64,000 nucleotides of DNA, taken from assembly GCF_036038375.1 (NCBI RefSeq), contig NZ_CP107935.1:7192001-7256000 (forward strand), written 5' to 3'. Shown here one piece after another: positions 15,458 to 22,930 of this stretch. The notes under the pieces are model-generated. The model ran no database searches, was not told where the DNA came from, and saw only the letters and a list, made by a program, of their open reading frames with translations. This DNA is from Streptomyces sp. NBC_00414 (lineage in GTDB: Bacteria > Actinomycetota > Actinomycetes > Streptomycetales > Streptomycetaceae). The position numbers and the translations under genes were made by a program. Each line of letters opens with the position of its first letter. Position 1 is the stretch's first letter.

Positions 15458-16451
15458 ATTCGCCGGGGTAGGTGACTCCTACCCCGGCTCGTACCGCGTC
15501 CAGGGTGCGCATGACCGCCAGGGTGCCGTCCAGGGGGACCAGGGGGGACTCCGTCTCGCCGGCCCGGAGGCAGCGCATGACCTCGGTCGCCTCGTGCTTG
15601 AGGCTCGCCCGGGTGCCGTCCGCCGCGCTCGCGGTGAACTCCTCCGGGTCGCGGCCGTCGCGGTGCACCACGAAGCGGTCGGTGTGGAAGAAGCCGTGCG
15701 GGATGTCGATACGGCCCTCGGAGCCGGTGACCGAGGCGGCGGTCGACGTGCCGCCGACCAGGGAGCAGTGCAGCGCAGCGATCGCGCCGCTCTCGTACGA
15801 CAGCAGCATGCCCGTCTGGAGATCGACGCGCTCCTCCGAGAGCACCGCCCGCGCCGTCACGTCGGAGGGCTCACCGAGCAGCAGATGCGCGAACGACACC
15901 GGATAGACGCCGAGGTCCAGCAGCGCGCCGCCGCCCTGCGCCGGGTCGCGCAGCCGGTGGGTGGGAGGGAAGGGCCCCGAGAGGCCGAAGTCTGCCTGCA
16001 CCGTGCGGACCTCGCCGATCGCCCCGTCGTCCACCAGCGCCTTGAGCTGCCGGATCAGCGGGTTGCAGTACATCCACATGGCCTCCATCAGGAAGCTGCC
16101 GTGCTGCTTCGCGAGACCGACCAGCTCCTCGGCCTCGCGCGAGTTCAGCGTGAACGCCTTCTCGCACAGCACGTTCCGCCCGGCCTCCAGACACAGCCCG
16201 GCCGCAGCCCGGTGCGCCGAGTGCGGAGTCGCCACGTACACGACGTCGACTTCCTCGTCCGCCGCGAGGGACTCCCAGTCGCCGTAGGCCCGCGGTATCC
16301 CGAACCGCTCCGCGAACCCCTTCGCCGACTCCTCGGTGCGCGACGCCACCGCCACCACCTCGGCATCGGGCAGATCGATCAGATCGGCGGTGAACGCCGC
16401 GGCGATCCCCCCGGTCGCCAGCACACCCCACCGCACGCGTTCCTCAGCCAT
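15456..16451 (-). CDS. Gfo/Idh/MocA-family oxidoreductase
   Basis: A 331-residue NAD(P)-dependent dehydrogenase of the glucose-fructose oxidoreductase/inositol dehydrogenase family. The N-terminal Rossmann part has WGVLATGGIAAAFTADL, the hallmark CEKAFTLNSREAEEL (EKP-like) carries the catalytic Lys, and the C-terminal beta-sheet domain begins near GPFPPTHRLRDPAQGGGALLDLGVYPVSFA. It resembles trans-1,2-dihydrobenzene-1,2-diol or xylose dehydrogenases. ATG 16451 follows GAGGGGT; ATG 16469 and the most distal 16490 are alternatives. The stop TAG is formed by the adjacent repeat. It is divergent from an MFS exporter. Confidence 0.88.
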   Translation of the reverse strand: MAEERVRWGVLATGGIAAAFTADLIDLPDAEVVAVASRTEESAKGFAERFGIPRAYGDWESLAADEEVDVVYVATPHSAHRAAAGLCLEAGRNVLCEKAFTLNSREAEELVGLAKQHGSFLMEAMWMYCNPLIRQLKALVDDGAIGEVRTVQADFGLSGPFPPTHRLRDPAQGGGALLDLGVYPVSFAHLLLGEPSDVTARAVLSEERVDLQTGMLLSYESGAIAALHCSLVGGTSTAASVTGSEGRIDIPHGFFHTDRFVVHRDGRDPEEFTASAADGTRASLKHEATEVMRCLRAGETESPLVPLDGTLAVMRTLDAVRAGVGVTYPGE

Positions 16452-16489
16452 CCCGACCCCTCGCTCCATGCCTTCGACGACCTCGACCA

Positions 16490-16527
16490 CTCGTACAAGA
16501 TCACCTGTACGGGATCACCTGTACGAG
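16490..16527. promoter_or_regulatory. Candidate operator with inverted and direct repeats
   Basis: CTCGTACA (16490-16497) and TGTACGAG (16520-16527) form an inverted repeat. Inside, TCACCTGTACG occurs twice (16501-16511 and 16515-16525). The site lies between the divergent oxidoreductase and MFS genes. Confidence 0.5.
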
Positions 16528-16569
16528 CTGAGAGCATAGGTGGCGGATCACACGGAGAGGGAGGGGTAT

Positions 16570-17937
16570 ATGTCCGAGCGCGGCCGCACCAGGCAGGACC
16601 AGGACGGCCCGACAGCGTACATACCGGGCCCGGCGGTGACCGAGGAGAGCGTGCTCGCCGCCTCGGTGCCCCCGGTACCGCCACCGGCAGCCCGCCGCTC
16701 CGTGGGACTCCTGGTCACGCTCATCCTCGGCGGTCTCACCGCCGTACCGCCGCTGTCCATGGACATGTACCTCCCGGCGCTTCCGGAGGTCACCGACGCG
16801 CTGCACGCCTCCGCGGCCACCGTGCAGCTGACGCTCACCGCCTGTCTCGCCGGGATGGCGCTCGGACAGCTCGTCGTCGGGCCGATGAGCGACAAGTGGG
16901 GCCGCAGACGGCCGCTCATCGCCGGACTGCTCGTCTACATCCTCGCCACCGCCGTCTGCGCCGTCGCCCCCACCGTCGAACTCCTCGTCGCCTTCCGGCT
17001 GCTCCAGGGCCTCGCGGGCGCCGCCGGGATAGTGATCGCACGGGCCGTCGTGCGCGACCTGTACGACGGCGTGGACATGGCGCGGTTCTTCTCCACGCTC
17101 ATGCTGATCTCCGGGGTCGCGCCGATCCTCGCGCCGCTCCTCGGCGGACAGGTGCTGCGCATCACCGACTGGCGGGGCGTCTTCTACGTCCTGACCGTCA
17201 TCGGGATCGTGCTGACCGCCGTCGTCTGGCGGCTGCTGCCCGAGACCCTCGCGCCCGAGCGACGCCACAGCGGCGGCACCGCCGAAGCCCTGCGCACCAT
17301 GCGCGGACTGCTCGCCGACCGCGTCTTCACCGGCTACATGCTCACCGGCGGCTTCGCGTTCGCGGCGCTCTTCGCGTACATCTCCGCCTCGCCGTTCGTG
17401 ATCCAGGAGATCTACGGCGCCTCCCCGCAGACGTACAGCGTCCTCTTCGGCGTCAACTCCGTCGGCCTGGTGATCGTCGGCCAGATCAACGGCAAGATCC
17501 TCGTCGGCCGGGTCAGCCTCGACAAGGTGCTCGCGGTCGGCCTCGCGACCATCACCGTCGCGTCGGCCGCGCTGCTCCTGATGTCCGCCGGGGCCTTCGG
17601 CGAGGTGGGCCTGGTCCCCGTCGCCGCCGGACTCTTCGTGCTCATGTCGGCGATGAGCCTGTGCATGCCCAACACCAACGCGCTAGCCCTCATGCGCACC
17701 CGGCACTCCGCGGGCTCCGCGTCCGCCCTGCTCGGCACCTCGTCCTTCCTGGTCGGCGCGATCGCCACACCCCTGGTGGGCGTCGCCGGTGAACACACGG
17801 CCGTCCCGATGGCCGTCGTCCAGCTCGCGTGTTCACTGGTCGCCGTCGGCTGCTTCGTGGCACTGTGCCGTCCCTGGCGGAATCAGCCGGACGTACAGCC
17901 CGACGTACCGGCGGACGTGAAGGGAGCGGGGAGCTGA
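16570..17937 (+). CDS. Bcr/CflA-family MFS multidrug exporter
   Basis: A 455-residue, 12-helix proton-coupled drug exporter. The family motifs are clear: SMDMYLPALPEV in helix 1, the motif-A loop GPMSDKWGRRRPLI after helix 2, and FRLLQGLAGAAGIVIARAVVRDLYDG. ATG 16570 was selected for the strong GGAGAGGGAGG upstream. The C-terminus repeats PDVQPDVPADV. The serine-hydrolase reading frame starts within its 3' end, so the two are probably co-transcribed. Confidence 0.92.
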   Translation: MSERGRTRQDQDGPTAYIPGPAVTEESVLAASVPPVPPPAARRSVGLLVTLILGGLTAVPPLSMDMYLPALPEVTDALHASAATVQLTLTACLAGMALGQLVVGPMSDKWGRRRPLIAGLLVYILATAVCAVAPTVELLVAFRLLQGLAGAAGIVIARAVVRDLYDGVDMARFFSTLMLISGVAPILAPLLGGQVLRITDWRGVFYVLTVIGIVLTAVVWRLLPETLAPERRHSGGTAEALRTMRGLLADRVFTGYMLTGGFAFAALFAYISASPFVIQEIYGASPQTYSVLFGVNSVGLVIVGQINGKILVGRVSLDKVLAVGLATITVASAALLLMSAGAFGEVGLVPVAAGLFVLMSAMSLCMPNTNALALMRTRHSAGSASALLGTSSFLVGAIATPLVGVAGEHTAVPMAVVQLACSLVAVGCFVALCRPWRNQPDVQPDVPADVKGAGS

Positions 17938-19067
17938 GCGCACCGAGACTGCGCCCCGGTACGGCGGAACGTGCCGGGCTCGACCCCGGGGAACTCGACC
18001 GTCTCGTACGGGAGTTCCACCGGCTCACCGACGGGGACCGGCCCTGGGCCGCGGGAGCCGTGCTGGTCGCCGGACGCGGGCCCGTGATCGCCGTCGAGGA
18101 GGCGGCGGGCTGGGCGGTGCGCTACCGCGCCTACGACGAGGACGCTGACGCCGGCGTGGAACTGCCGCGCCGCGAACGCGTGCCCATGACCGTCCGCACG
18201 CCCTTCGACCTGGCGTCCCTCACCAAGCTCTTCACGAGCGTCGCGGCCGTGCAGCAGCTGGAGCGCGGCACGCTGGGCATCGACGCGCGCGTGGGCGCGT
18301 ACCTGCCGGGCTTCACCGCGGCCGCCGAGTACGGCATCACCGTGCGGCACCTGCTCACCCACACCTCCGGACTGCGGCCCGAACTCCCGCTGTACGACTG
18401 CGCGGACGACAGGGCACGGTTCGCCCTGCTGCGGTCCGAGAAACCGCTGACGGCGCCGGGCGGCGCGTACCGCTACTCGGACCTCAACATGCTGCTCCTC
18501 CAGCAGGTCCTGGAACGGATCACCAGGCGCCCGCTGGACGCCCTCGTCCGGGACGGGATCACCCGGCCGCTCGGCATGACCGACACCGGCTTCGGCCCCT
18601 GCCCCGGCGCCGCCGCGACGGAGGACCAGCGACAACCCTGGGCCAAGGCGGACCGGGGCATGCTGCGGGGCGTGGTCCACGACGAGAACGCGTGGGCGCT
18701 CGGCGGGGTCGCGGGCCACGCCGGCCTCTTCTCGACGGCGGACGACCTCGCGGTCTTCTGCCGCACCCTCCTCGCGGGCGGCTCCTACGGCACCGCCCGC
18801 ATCCTCGGCCCCGACTACGTCGAACTGCTCCTCTCCCCGCCCGGCCTCGGCTTCGCCCTGGACCAGCCGTCGTTCATGGGCGCCCTCGCGGGCCGCGGAG
18901 CCGCGGGCCACACGGGCTTCACCGGTACGTCGCTGGTGATGGACCCGTCGACGGACACGTTCCTGGTGCTCCTGGCGAACACGGTCCACCCGCGCCGCCG
19001 GCCCCCGGACAACGCACCCCGCGCGGCGGCGGCCACCCGGCTGGCCAGGGCGGTCCGAGGGGCGTGA
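17829..19067 (+). CDS. Serine hydrolase, class C beta-lactamase/esterase family
   Basis: Penicillin-binding-protein-like serine hydrolase (beta-lactamase superfamily), probably an esterase or D-aminopeptidase. The catalytic SLTK (Ser-x-x-Lys), the YSDLN box (Tyr-Ser-x) and GHTGFTG (HTG third motif) are all present. No signal peptide is seen. The 5' end is unresolved. GTG 17829 and GTG 17865 are in frame but overlap the MFS gene by over 70 nt with no ribosome site, while a CTG at 17934 overlaps the MFS stop as CTGA. The true N-terminus probably lies near ERAGLDPGELDRLVREF, so the given start is the outer limit. Confidence 0.78.
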   Translation: MFTGRRRLLRGTVPSLAESAGRTARRTGGREGSGELSAPRLRPGTAERAGLDPGELDRLVREFHRLTDGDRPWAAGAVLVAGRGPVIAVEEAAGWAVRYRAYDEDADAGVELPRRERVPMTVRTPFDLASLTKLFTSVAAVQQLERGTLGIDARVGAYLPGFTAAAEYGITVRHLLTHTSGLRPELPLYDCADDRARFALLRSEKPLTAPGGAYRYSDLNMLLLQQVLERITRRPLDALVRDGITRPLGMTDTGFGPCPGAAATEDQRQPWAKADRGMLRGVVHDENAWALGGVAGHAGLFSTADDLAVFCRTLLAGGSYGTARILGPDYVELLLSPPGLGFALDQPSFMGALAGRGAAGHTGFTGTSLVMDPSTDTFLVLLANTVHPRRRPPDNAPRAAAATRLARAVRGA

Positions 19068-19134
19068 ACGATGCGACACGGTTGTCACAGGCCCCGTCGC
19101 AGCGCGCTCGTCACAGGGCCCGTCGCCGGGCTCG

Positions 19135-19140
19135 TAGACT
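19135..19140 (+). promoter_or_regulatory. -10 box giving a leaderless transcript for the Rsm22-like gene
   Basis: TAGACT ends 6 nt before the GTG 19147 and no Shine-Dalgarno sequence exists, so transcription probably begins at the start codon. Confidence 0.5.
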
Positions 19141-19146
19141 CCCCTC

Positions 19147-20136
19147 GTGAACGCCCCCGCCCCTGCCTCCCCGGCCGAGACCCTGCGCGCGGCCCTCGCG
19201 GGGCTGCTCGACGGACTGCCCCCGAAAGTGGCCGCGCAGGCCGTCGACCGGCTGATCGCGAACTACCGGGGCACCACCCCGACCGACGCGCCGATCCTGC
19301 GCGACCGCGCGGACGTGGCCGCGTACGCCGCGTACCGGATGCCCGCGACCTTCGAGGCCGTACGGGCCGCCCTCGACGCCTTCGCGGACGTCGTGCCCCG
19401 GTGGGTGCCGGGCAGCCATGTCGACGTGGGCGGTGGCACGGGCGCCGCGACCTGGGCCGTGAACGCGACCTGGCCCGAGGAACGGCCGGTGACCGTGCTC
19501 GACTGGGCGGAGCCCGCGCTCACCCTCGGCCGTGAACTCGTCGCCGGCAACCCGCTGTTGAGGTCCGCCGAGTGGCGGCGCGCCCGTATCGGAGCGGAGC
19601 TCGCGCTGCCGGACGCCGATCTCGTCACGGTGTCGTACGTCCTCGGCGAGCTGACCGAGGCGGGCCGCGGTGCCGTCGTGGACGCCGCCGCGGGTGCCGC
19701 GCAGGCGGTCGTGATCATCGAGCCCGGGACGCCTGACGGGTACGCCCGTGTCATCGCGGCCCGGGACCGGCTGATCGGCGCCGGGTTCCATGTCGCCGCG
19801 CCCTGTCCGCACAGTGCCGCCTGTCCGATCGTGCCGGGGGAGGACTGGTGCCACTTCTCCGCGCGGGTCAGCCGGTCCTCGCTGCACCGGCAGGTCAAGG
19901 GTGGGTCGCTGGCGTACGAGGACGAGAAGTTCAGCTATGTCGCCGCGACGCGGGGGGCGGTTGCTCCGGTCGCTTCGAGGGTGGTGCGGCGGCCGCAGAT
20001 CCGTAAGGGGCAGGTTCTGCTGGATCTGTGTGAGGTGGAGGAGGGGTTGCGGCGCGCCACGGTCACGAAGCGGCACGGGCTCCTTTACAAGGAGGCCCGG
20101 GACGCGGCCTGGGGCGACGTGTGGCCCCCGGCGTAG
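19147..20136 (+). CDS. Rsm22-like small ribosomal subunit methyltransferase family protein
   Basis: A 329-residue protein with a SAM-binding Rossmann fold (HVDVGGGTGAATWAV near 97-111, then VTVLDWAEPAL) and, beyond residue 215, the cysteine cluster CPHSAACPIVPGEDWCHF. In Rsm22/METTL17 relatives, such cysteines bind an iron-sulfur cluster and the protein helps assemble the small ribosomal subunit. Methyl-transfer activity is uncertain. GTG 19147 is the only good start and is preceded directly by a -10 box, indicating leaderless expression. Confidence 0.85.
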   Translation: MNAPAPASPAETLRAALAGLLDGLPPKVAAQAVDRLIANYRGTTPTDAPILRDRADVAAYAAYRMPATFEAVRAALDAFADVVPRWVPGSHVDVGGGTGAATWAVNATWPEERPVTVLDWAEPALTLGRELVAGNPLLRSAEWRRARIGAELALPDADLVTVSYVLGELTEAGRGAVVDAAAGAAQAVVIIEPGTPDGYARVIAARDRLIGAGFHVAAPCPHSAACPIVPGEDWCHFSARVSRSSLHRQVKGGSLAYEDEKFSYVAATRGAVAPVASRVVRRPQIRKGQVLLDLCEVEEGLRRATVTKRHGLLYKEARDAAWGDVWPPA

Positions 20137-20167
20137 TTTCCTCGCCCCCGTATCGCGCTGCGCGCTC

Positions 20168-20218
20168 GTCCTCAAACGCCGGACGGGCTAGGAGATAGCC
20201 CGTCCGGCGTTTGAGGAC
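20168..20218. terminator. Very long perfect stem-loop terminator
   Basis: A 23-bp uninterrupted stem (20168-20190 with 20196-20218) closes the 5-nt loop GGAGA. The inner arm GCCGGACGGGCTA is the type seen at many Streptomyces gene ends. It follows the Rsm22-like gene by 31 nt. Confidence 0.88.
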
Positions 20219-20227
20219 CGGGGGTTC

Positions 20228-20275
20228 GGGGGCTGGCCCCCGAGTCAGTGACGGGGAGGGTAGGGGCGGCGGGGG
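20228..20275 (+). repeat. Hairpin plus G-quadruplex-like repeat, copy 1
   Basis: GGGGGC..GCCCCC (20228-20241) is followed by GTGAC and four G-runs: GGGG, GGG, GGGG and GGGGG within 20253-20275. The same arrangement recurs at 47859-47906. Confidence 0.7.
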
Positions 20276-20330
20276 CGAGAACAACCCTGTGGCGAGACGG
20301 CGCGTCTTGCCGTGCTGGTAGTTTCGGGGG

Positions 20331-20942
20331 ATGGCTCCCGACTCCACCCGCCGCAGCGAGAAGTCCCGCCGCGCCATCTACGCCGCCGCCCTCGCCCTCG
20401 TGGGCGAGATCGGCTACCCCAGGACGACCATCGAGGGCATCGCGGCCCGCGCGGGCGTCGGCAAGCAGACGATCTACCGATGGTGGTCGTCGAAGGCCGA
20501 GGTCCTCATGGAGGCCTTCGTCGACCTGGGCGCCCAGGCGGCGGAGGCGGCCGGCGGGGACTGGGCCGAGGAGGACGGCATCCCCGACACCGGGGACCTG
20601 GAGGCCGACCTCAAGACGGTGCTGCGCGCCACCGTCGACGAACTCAACGACCCCCGCTACGAGGCCCCGGCCCGCGCACTCGCCGCGGAGGGCGTGGGCA
20701 ACCCCGCCTTCGCGAAGGAGTTCGTGGCCATGCTGCTCATGCCCTCGCTCGAACTGTACGTACGGCGCCTGAGGGCGGCCCAGGGAGCGGGCCAGGTGCG
20801 TACCGAGGTCGACCCGTACATCGCGCGCGACCTGTTCGTCTCGCCCCTCGCCCAGCGCTGGCTCCAGGGCACGGGCCCGCTCGACCACGCCTACGCGAAC
20901 AAGCTCGTCGAGTACGCCCTCTACGGCATCGCCCCCCGCTGA
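20331..20942 (+). CDS. TetR-family transcriptional regulator
   Basis: A 203-residue TetR repressor. The HTH is at about 10-56, with IEGIAARAGVGKQTIYRWWSSKAEVLMEA as recognition part. The C-terminal domain resembles the TetR_C_11-like type (VRTEVDPYIARDLFVSPLAQRW). A possible -10 TAGTTT (20319-20324) lies 6 nt before the ATG, so it may be leaderless. It is convergent with the GDPD gene and overlaps it by 22 bp. The target is unknown. Confidence 0.88.
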   Translation: MAPDSTRRSEKSRRAIYAAALALVGEIGYPRTTIEGIAARAGVGKQTIYRWWSSKAEVLMEAFVDLGAQAAEAAGGDWAEEDGIPDTGDLEADLKTVLRATVDELNDPRYEAPARALAAEGVGNPAFAKEFVAMLLMPSLELYVRRLRAAQGAGQVRTEVDPYIARDLFVSPLAQRWLQGTGPLDHAYANKLVEYALYGIAPR

Positions 20943-21841
20943 CCCCACGCCCGGACCCGCGTCCACGCCCGGGCACCCACCCGTGCCCGGATCCGTACCC
21001 GCGCGCGAGTCCTCGTCCGGGTCCGGGCCAGCCGGCCCGGCGCGTCCGTGATGATCCCGTCGCAGCCGAGCGCGAGCGCGCGGTCGCGCTGTGCCGGGGT
21101 CACCACCGTGTGCGCCCACACCCGCGGGATGCCGGACCGGACGGCCCGTACGAGATCGCGGTCGCGGGCCTTGTGGTCCACGTCCAGGACGTCCACGAAC
21201 GGCCGCCAGCGCTCCGGCCGGTCCGTACGCATCTGGTGGGCCGAGCGCCACAACTGCGACAGCAGCCCCAGGCGATGGGTGCGCAGCGCCACCGCGGGAT
21301 GGTTGGAGTTGACCAGCACCGAGCGGGTCAGACCGCGTTCCCTGAGCATGGCGGCGATGGCCGCGAGACTCCGCGGATCCTTGGCCTCCAGCATCAGCAC
21401 CACCCGCCCGCCGAACCGGTCCAGCACCTCGGCGAGCGTCGGCGGCCGCTCCGAACGCCAGCTGCCCGGCAGCGCGGCCCTGGGGCGCAGCCGGACCCCC
21501 TGCCAGTCCCGCCGGTCCAGCGCGTGCACCGGGCCGCCCATGTAGGTCGTGCGGTTCAGGGTCGCGTCGTGCATGACGACCATCGTCCCGTCGCGCAGCA
21601 TCCGGGTGTCCAGGTCGAGCACCTGGGCCGTCCCGCGCTCGAACGCGGTCATGAGGCCCGTCATGCTGTTCTCCGGCACCTCCCGGGCGCCGCCGCGGTG
21701 CGCCGTGTAGACGACGCGGGGCAGCCCGGACACCGTGAGAGGGTCGGCGCCCCATTCCAGCGGGGTGATCGCCCCGCCCTGTCCCACGAGAGCCAGTGAC
21801 GTGAGACCGGCGATACCCGTCAGCGCAGTCCGTGTGACCAT
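20921..21841 (-). CDS. Glycerophosphodiester phosphodiesterase (GDPD) family protein
   Basis: A 306-residue TIM-barrel enzyme that hydrolyses glycerophosphodiesters to glycerol-3-phosphate and an alcohol. The catalytic start TAHRGGAREVPENSMTGL and the DLDTRMLRDGTMVVMHDATLNRTT motif give the metal ligands and catalytic histidines. The N-terminus (MVTRTALTGIAGLTSLALVGQGGA) looks like a signal peptide or membrane anchor. The final 30 residues are Arg/Thr/Ala repeats (TRTRTRARVRIRARVGARAW), an odd basic tail from low-complexity DNA. ATG 21841 has TACGGT 6 nt upstream, suggesting a leaderless start. Confidence 0.88.
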   Translation of the reverse strand: MVTRTALTGIAGLTSLALVGQGGAITPLEWGADPLTVSGLPRVVYTAHRGGAREVPENSMTGLMTAFERGTAQVLDLDTRMLRDGTMVVMHDATLNRTTYMGGPVHALDRRDWQGVRLRPRAALPGSWRSERPPTLAEVLDRFGGRVVLMLEAKDPRSLAAIAAMLRERGLTRSVLVNSNHPAVALRTHRLGLLSQLWRSAHQMRTDRPERWRPFVDVLDVDHKARDRDLVRAVRSGIPRVWAHTVVTPAQRDRALALGCDGIITDAPGRLARTRTRTRARVRIRARVGARAWTRVRAWGQRGAMP

Positions 21842-21847
21842 GCCGAC

Positions 21848-21887
21848 ACCGTAGGCGGGCAAATCGTGTCAAAGTACGCAATGACAC
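21848..21887. promoter_or_regulatory. GDPD promoter with GTGTCA/TGACAC dyad
   Basis: A minus-strand -10 TACGGT (21848-21853) lies 6 nt from the GDPD start. The inverted repeat GTGTCA (21866-21871) / TGACAC (21882-21887) with 10-nt spacing covers the expected -35 region and could be an operator shared with the divergent gene. Confidence 0.45.
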
Positions 21888-22009
21888 TCGATCACTGCCC
21901 CGGGCGGGCATCACCCCACCTACCCCGGATGTGGGCTCCGGCCCCCCGAAGCGCAGGATGGTGGGACCATGAGGCATGCTGTCCGCACAACAGCCAGGCG
22001 AGGGCATAT

Positions 22010-22741
22010 ATGAGCGCAGAGACGGGCCGCCGCTCCGGCGGGCAGAGCAGGATCTCCCAGTGGTTGCGCGGTCGGCGCCCACGACCGGACGCCGCGGACG
22101 ACTCCGCGGGCCGTGAGGAGCTGCTGCTCGCCGCCGCGGGAGCCGGGCTGCCGCTCGCGCCGGCCGCCCATCCCTCCGCCTACCGATGTTCCTGTGACCG
22201 CGTCGGGTGTCCGACCCCCGCGCGCCACCCCGTCTCGTTCGCCTGGCAGACGCAGTCCACGACCGACCGGGCGCAGATCGAGCGGTGGGCCCGGCATCAG
22301 CCGCTGGCCAACTTCATCACCGCGACCGGCATGGTGCACGACGTGCTGGACGTGCCGGTGGAGGCCGGGCAGGAGGCGCTGGACCGGTTGCTCGCCTCCG
22401 GGATCGAGGTCGGGCCCGTCGCCCTGTCGGGGGACGACCGGATGCTCTTCTTCACCGCCACGCGCGGTACGCCCGAGGACGAGGACGAGTGGTGGCCGTG
22501 CGAGCTGGACTGCCATCCCGAGACGATGGACGAGCATCCTGGGCTGCGGTGGCACTGCCGTGGGTCGTATGTGCTGGTGCCTCCGGCTCGGTTGCCGGGG
22601 GAGTTGACGGTGGGGTGGCTGCGGGGGCCTGAGCATCCGTTGCCGGATCCGTTGTCCTTGCTCGAAGTGCTGACGGACGAGTGTGCGCGGTATGCGGGGG
22701 TGGAGCGGGAGCAGGTTGCTGCGTGGCCCCTCCGGGGGTGA
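22010..22741 (+). CDS. Bifunctional primase/polymerase N-terminal (Prim-Pol) domain protein
   Basis: A 243-residue cytoplasmic protein resembling the Prim-Pol domain of archaeo-eukaryotic primases. It has the zinc-like CSCDRVGCPTPARHP segment (residues about 62-76), SFAWQTQSTTDRAQIERWA, and the DVLDVPVEAGQEALDRLL strand-helix where catalytic aspartates normally sit. No helicase is fused and no mobile element is nearby, so it is a solo chromosomal Prim-Pol as found in many Streptomyces. A regulatory or repair role is possible. ATG 22010 was chosen over an upstream in-frame start at 21866 lying in the promoter; AGGCGAGGG is its likely ribosome site. Confidence 0.75.
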   Translation: MSAETGRRSGGQSRISQWLRGRRPRPDAADDSAGREELLLAAAGAGLPLAPAAHPSAYRCSCDRVGCPTPARHPVSFAWQTQSTTDRAQIERWARHQPLANFITATGMVHDVLDVPVEAGQEALDRLLASGIEVGPVALSGDDRMLFFTATRGTPEDEDEWWPCELDCHPETMDEHPGLRWHCRGSYVLVPPARLPGELTVGWLRGPEHPLPDPLSLLEVLTDECARYAGVEREQVAAWPLRG

Positions 22742-22752
22742 CGGCGGGGTTC

Positions 22753-22912
22753 GTGCGGTTCCGCCGGGCCCCTCAAGGGCAAAAGACTGCGCCGTTCCCC
22801 GCGCCCCTGAAGACGACGGGACTGCGCCGTTCCCCGCGCCCCTGAAGGCGACGGTCTGCGCTGTTGCCCGTGCGCCTCGAAGACGAAAGACTGCGCCGTT
22901 CCCCGCGCCCCT
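22753..22912. repeat. GCGCCGTTCCCCGCGCCCCT repeat block with decayed copies
   Basis: Exact cores start at 22789, 22824 and 22893. Decayed copies are at 22753-22773 and 22858-22877. The block lies between the convergent Prim-Pol and lipoprotein genes. Confidence 0.88.
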
Positions 22913-22930
22913 TGGGGGTGGGGGTGGGGG

